Positions 3,785 through 7,153 of a DNA stretch of 7,153 nucleotides are shown here, one piece after another (the first letter of the stretch is position 1; the number at the start of each line of letters is the position of its first letter). Position numbers and translations under genes: made by a program. The notes below the pieces were generated by a model, which did not search any database, had not been told where the DNA came from, and was given only the letters and a program-made list of their open reading frames with translations. This DNA comes from Deltaproteobacteria bacterium (lineage in GTDB: Bacteria; Desulfobacterota; DSM-4660; Desulfatiglandales; HGW-15). The DNA is taken from NCBI GenBank assembly GCA_020342025.1, contig CP070840.1, forward strand, positions 1,390,786 to 1,397,938, in the 5' to 3' direction.

Positions 3785-6001
3785 ATGGCTAATGAAGGAG
3801 GAACCAAGGAAAAGCGCCCAAACAAATCGCAGACTTTCGATGTGGTTGATCGATTATATGCTGCTCGGGTCAGACAACTTTACAAGCAATCCCACATAGG
3901 TGTCATCGCAAGCCTGGCGAATTCGATTATCCTCATTTCCCTCCTTTGGGAACTCGTTCCCCATTCAGCTTCAATCATATGGATCTCGGTGATGTTGCTG
4001 ATAACGCTTCTACGGTACGCCCTTTTTTACAGATATCGGCGCTCATCACTGACCCCTGCTAACGCTGGTGGATTTAGCATCGGGTTTATTATCGGTGTGA
4101 GCTTGTATGGAATGGTGTGGGGGTCTTCAGGTATCTTCCTTTTTCCTATAGAGTCCATTGCCCACCAGGCCTTCCTGGCCCTTATGCTGGGCGGGATGGT
4201 GGTTGGGGCAGCAGCGGTGTTTTCTATAATAATGAAAGCTTACTTCGCTTTTGCTTTGCCCGCGCTAATTCCCGTCATTCTGAGATTTTTCCTCCTTGGC
4301 GATGATATTCACCGCGCCATGGGGGGGATGGGTCTCCTTGCAGGGATAATTATATCCTATATCGCGAAGCGTATGAATGTTGTCAACGTGTCTTCGATGA
4401 AATTGCAATTTGAAAACATAGACTTGATTGACCATTTGGCGGCTGAGAAAGATCGCATCGAAAAGATAAATGAAGACCTCAAGTGCGAAATCGGTGAGCG
4501 AGAGCGAATTGAAGAGGCTCATCGGGTGAGCGAACGACGCTATCGGAATCTTTTCGATAGTATCAGCGACTTTATCTATACCCATGACCTGGAAGGCCGC
4601 TTTCTGACTGTAAACCGAGCCACTGCCCAAACCCTGGGATATACGCCTTCAGAACTTGTTGGCAAATCTGTGAGTGATTTCATGCTCCCCAAATACCGTC
4701 ATGCCTTCCGGCAACAATACTTGGAGCAAATCAAGAAAAGAGGTTTCTTTACTGGCGTATCGAGGTATGTGTCAAGTGACGGTACGCATCATTACGTAGA
4801 GTACCGAAACATTTTGGTACAGCAAGACGGAAATAAACCATACGTGAGTGGTGTGGGACGCGATATCACCGAGCGTATAGAAGCGGAGATGGAGGTTGGA
4901 AAGCTGGAACAGCAATTATTCCAGTCTCAAAAGATGGAAGCTATCGGCACTATGGCTGGAGGCGTTGCCCATAATTTCAGAAATATACTGGCCGTGGTCT
5001 CAATGAATAGCGAGCTCGTTAGGATGAAGTATCGGGATGATCAGGTACTACAAGAGATTGCAGATGTGATCAGCAGTTATTCAAAAAGGGGTGAACACCT
5101 GATTGAAGGATTGATGCAGTTTTCCCGGAGAGAGAGCAAAAGAGATTATCAACCACTCAACCTGGATGAAGTGATTCGCGAAACATATGAATTAACAAGC
5201 ATATCGTTCGACAAGATGATCAATATCCGCCTCCAGATCCCTGAACCCCTTACCATTATGGGAGACCATTCAGGAATAAGTCAGGTGTTGATGAACCTCT
5301 GCACCAACGCAATGGATGCCATGCCTGGAGGAGGAGAGCTGCATATAGAGGCCAAAAAAGAAGGGGAAAAGGCGTTGGTGATCATTGCTGATACTGGGCA
5401 AGGAATGGATAAGGAAACCCAGGAGAGGTGCTTTGATCCCTTCTTTACCACGAAGGAGGTGAACAAGGGGACAGGCTTAGGCCTCTCAACCACCTATGGA
5501 ATTGTGAAAGAGCATGGGGGCGACATTCATGTCTATTCAGAGTTGGGCCAGGGAACAACATTCAACCTCTACTTTCCCCTCGCCTCCTCTGATGAGCGCG
5601 TCTTAGAGAAATCCTCAACTGAAATCGTGCGTGGCCATGGTGAGAAGGTCCTGATCGTGGATGATGAAAGGGAGATGTGCAGGGTCATGGAGGAGCTGGT
5701 CAAGAGATTAGGTTATAAAGCAGCCTATGCTAAGAACGGAAATTCAGCGATTGTGAAATACAAGTCCTGGCGACCAGATGTGGTCCTGTTGGACAGGAAC
5801 ATGCCTGATATGGATGGGGTATCCTGTTCTGAGAAAATCATGGATTATGATCCCAATGCGAAAATCGTTATTATTTCTGGTTATGACGAGAAGGGGCCTT
5901 CAGGTATAGATGAAGAGAAAAAGAGGCTCATAAAGGGTTATCTTACGAAGCCCATCGAAATGGCGAGATTGAGCGAAGAATTGGCACAGGTTCTCGGATA
6001 A
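3785..6001 (+). CDS. Membrane hybrid histidine kinase (membrane sensor-PAS-HisKA-HATPase-REC), 738 aa
   Basis: This inner-membrane kinase senses an unknown signal and starts a His-Asp phosphorelay. Residues about 36-195 hold some six hydrophobic segments of the integral sensor type common before kinase and GGDEF domains. A charged coiled coil (about 205-250) leads to a PAS domain (about 251-366, ending GVGRDITERIEAE). HisKA carries His396 within GGVAHNFRNIL. HATPase boxes follow: N box NLCTNAMDA (504-512), ADTGQGM (535-541), FDPFFTTK (550-557) and GTGLGLS (562-568). The C-terminal receiver has Asp626/627, phospho-acceptor Asp670 in LLDRNMPDMDG, Ser698 and Lys722. The residue after His396 is Asn, where Asp or Glu is usual. 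No Hpt domain is present. ATG 3785 is preferred, with GGAG eleven bases upstream; a GTG at 3773 overlaps that GGAG. The cyclase response regulator follows after 50 bases, presumably co-transcribed. Confidence 0.93.
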   Translation: MANEGGTKEKRPNKSQTFDVVDRLYAARVRQLYKQSHIGVIASLANSIILISLLWELVPHSASIIWISVMLLITLLRYALFYRYRRSSLTPANAGGFSIGFIIGVSLYGMVWGSSGIFLFPIESIAHQAFLALMLGGMVVGAAAVFSIIMKAYFAFALPALIPVILRFFLLGDDIHRAMGGMGLLAGIIISYIAKRMNVVNVSSMKLQFENIDLIDHLAAEKDRIEKINEDLKCEIGERERIEEAHRVSERRYRNLFDSISDFIYTHDLEGRFLTVNRATAQTLGYTPSELVGKSVSDFMLPKYRHAFRQQYLEQIKKRGFFTGVSRYVSSDGTHHYVEYRNILVQQDGNKPYVSGVGRDITERIEAEMEVGKLEQQLFQSQKMEAIGTMAGGVAHNFRNILAVVSMNSELVRMKYRDDQVLQEIADVISSYSKRGEHLIEGLMQFSRRESKRDYQPLNLDEVIRETYELTSISFDKMINIRLQIPEPLTIMGDHSGISQVLMNLCTNAMDAMPGGGELHIEAKKEGEKALVIIADTGQGMDKETQERCFDPFFTTKEVNKGTGLGLSTTYGIVKEHGGDIHVYSELGQGTTFNLYFPLASSDERVLEKSSTEIVRGHGEKVLIVDDEREMCRVMEELVKRLGYKAAYAKNGNSAIVKYKSWRPDVVLLDRNMPDMDGVSCSEKIMDYDPNAKIVIISGYDEKGPSGIDEEKKRLIKGYLTKPIEMARLSEELAQVLG

Positions 6002-6051
6002 TCCACATAAAACCAATTGTTAGACAGATTAAGGAGCTCGGGGAGAGAGGA

Positions 6052-7146
6052 TTGAAAAGGATCTTGATTTTGGATGATGAGGCGCCTATTCGGCACCTGC
6101 TGAAGCAGATCCTGGAAGCGAAAGGTTACGGCTGTACCCTTGCGGCGGATGCAGCGGAGGCCCGTGATTGCCTGAAACAGGAAACCTTCCATCTTGTCCT
6201 TTGCGATATCCTTATGCCTGGGGAGTTGGGCTTGGACTTCGTGCGAGAGCTTCTGGTGGAGCATCCAGACACGGCAGCCGTCATGGTGACTGCCGTGGAC
6301 GATACATTGGTGGCTGAGTCCGCAGTGCAAATGGGTGTGTATGGTTATATCACCAAGCCCATTGAGAGGAACGAGGTAGTAATCAACGTGGCCAATGCCT
6401 TGCGCCGGCAAGAACTTGAGATTGCCAATCGTGCCTACCGCCAGGAACTGGAATCCATGGTTGCTGATCGAACCAACTTCGTTATCCGATTGAAGAGGAT
6501 GTTTGAACAGTTGCATTCTCCGCAAGTGGCAGAAGAGCTCATTAAGAAGATAGATGAATGTGAACAACCCAATAAAATAAGAAAAAAGCTGGAAATGACG
6601 ATTCTATTTGCGGACATCCGGGGATTTAGCAGCATGGTATCAGTGCTTGATCTGGAGGAGATCATAAATTTTCTGGATGCATTCTACGGTTCAGTGTCCA
6701 AAACAGTGTTTAACAACGGCGGCAGCATTGACAAATTTATTGGTGATGAGGTAATGGCCTTTTTTGGGGCGCCCCTCGCTGTCGGGAATTCTAGTGAATG
6801 CGGTGTAAAGACGGCTTTGGAGCTGAGAGAATCCTTTCAGGAGTTGAGAGAGAAATTTTCAGGGAACTCCCATCATTTTGATAAATTGGGAATCGGAATG
6901 GGTATTAATACAGGGGAAGTATTCATCGGGAATGTGGGTTCAGAAAAACGTTACAGTTATACGGTCATAGGGAACGCCGTGAATCTTGCTCGCAGATTGT
7001 GCGCCCATGCTGGCGCTGATCACATCCTGACGACTGAAAGGACACTTTCCGAAATACCTGGCATGGTCTCATCGGTATTTGTTGCGAATACGGCTTTCAA
7101 GGGGATTCCAAGACCGGTTGACATATATAGGATCACACCACTCTGA
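6052..7146 (+). CDS. Response regulator with class III adenylate cyclase output domain, 364 aa
   Basis: The protein should make cAMP from ATP under control of receiver phosphorylation. The receiver (about 1-118) has Asp8/Asp9, phospho-acceptor Asp52 in CDILMP, Thr80 and Lys102 followed by Pro. A helical linker (about 118-175) is likely the dimerising signal helix. The cyclase domain (about 178-360) has both metal aspartates, Asp188 in LFADIRGFS and Asp232 in FIGDEVMAFFG. It also has the adenine-selecting Lys228, Thr304 in YTVIG, and the catalytic Asn311 and Arg315 in VNLARRL. Lys plus Thr is the class IIIb pattern, which supports ATP over GTP; some class IIIb enzymes respond to bicarbonate. 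The usual IGD before xVN is IGN here (Asn308). It is soluble, with no membrane segment. The TTG start at 6052 is chosen because it begins the receiver fold exactly and has GGGGAG at 6040-6045. It is the inferred partner of the upstream kinase. Confidence 0.93.
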   Translation: MKRILILDDEAPIRHLLKQILEAKGYGCTLAADAAEARDCLKQETFHLVLCDILMPGELGLDFVRELLVEHPDTAAVMVTAVDDTLVAESAVQMGVYGYITKPIERNEVVINVANALRRQELEIANRAYRQELESMVADRTNFVIRLKRMFEQLHSPQVAEELIKKIDECEQPNKIRKKLEMTILFADIRGFSSMVSVLDLEEIINFLDAFYGSVSKTVFNNGGSIDKFIGDEVMAFFGAPLAVGNSSECGVKTALELRESFQELREKFSGNSHHFDKLGIGMGINTGEVFIGNVGSEKRYSYTVIGNAVNLARRLCAHAGADHILTTERTLSEIPGMVSSVFVANTAFKGIPRPVDIYRITPL

Positions 7147-7153
7147 TCCCACA

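Noticed and set aside
3607..3792. 61-codon plus-strand frame overlapping the start of the kinase gene.
   Set aside because: GTG start without a ribosome site, no recognisable protein features, and it spans the predicted promoter and hairpin of the kinase gene.
5938..6567. 209-codon minus-strand frame across the kinase/cyclase junction.
   Set aside because: It is the shadow of two well-supported plus-strand genes, is rich in His, Gln and Leu as antisense frames often are, and has no family resemblance.

Overview
The window looks like chromosomal DNA of a Gram-negative bacterium of moderate GC content, most likely a Desulfobacterota (deltaproteobacterial) lineage. This is inferred from the style of the proteins: a multi-domain hybrid sensor kinase with a membrane sensor, a response regulator fused to an adenylate cyclase, a RimK-like ATP-grasp protein and a MoaD-like protein without diglycine. 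The SD-type ribosome binding sites, the frequent GTG/TTG starts and an intergenic palindromic repeat of a style I associate with that phylum agree with this. No taxonomic marker is present, so the assignment is tentative.

Layout. Bases 1-1233 hold small genes in alternating orientation: the N-terminal part of an ATP-grasp (RimK-like) protein reading leftwards out of the window (1-318, minus), an unrecognised 118-residue helical protein (522-878, plus), and a MoaD/ThiS-like beta-grasp protein (958-1233, minus). The first two are separated by overlapping divergent sigma70-like promoters. A 14-bp perfect palindrome of FNR/CRP-like geometry lies between the MoaD-like gene and a divergent D-glutamate cyclase family gene (DUF4392, 1349-2242, plus). 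An AT-rich spacer with a 20-bp-period direct repeat then leads to an exported SLT-type lytic transglycosylase (2529-3212, plus).

Bases 3213-3784 are non-coding. They start with a 123-bp imperfect palindromic repeat element and continue with several perfect inverted repeats. They end with a good sigma70-like promoter and a 10-bp-arm hairpin just before the ribosome binding site of the next gene.

The right half is one probable two-gene signalling operon. It encodes a 738-residue membrane hybrid histidine kinase (six-segment membrane sensor, PAS, HisKA, HATPase, receiver) and, 50 bp downstream, a response regulator whose output domain is a class III adenylate cyclase with an intact set of catalytic residues. 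The inferred circuit is: membrane or PAS signal, then His-Asp phosphotransfer, then control of cAMP synthesis. The left-half genes show no obvious functional link to this operon. I see no tRNA, rRNA, CRISPR array, transposase gene or phage gene.
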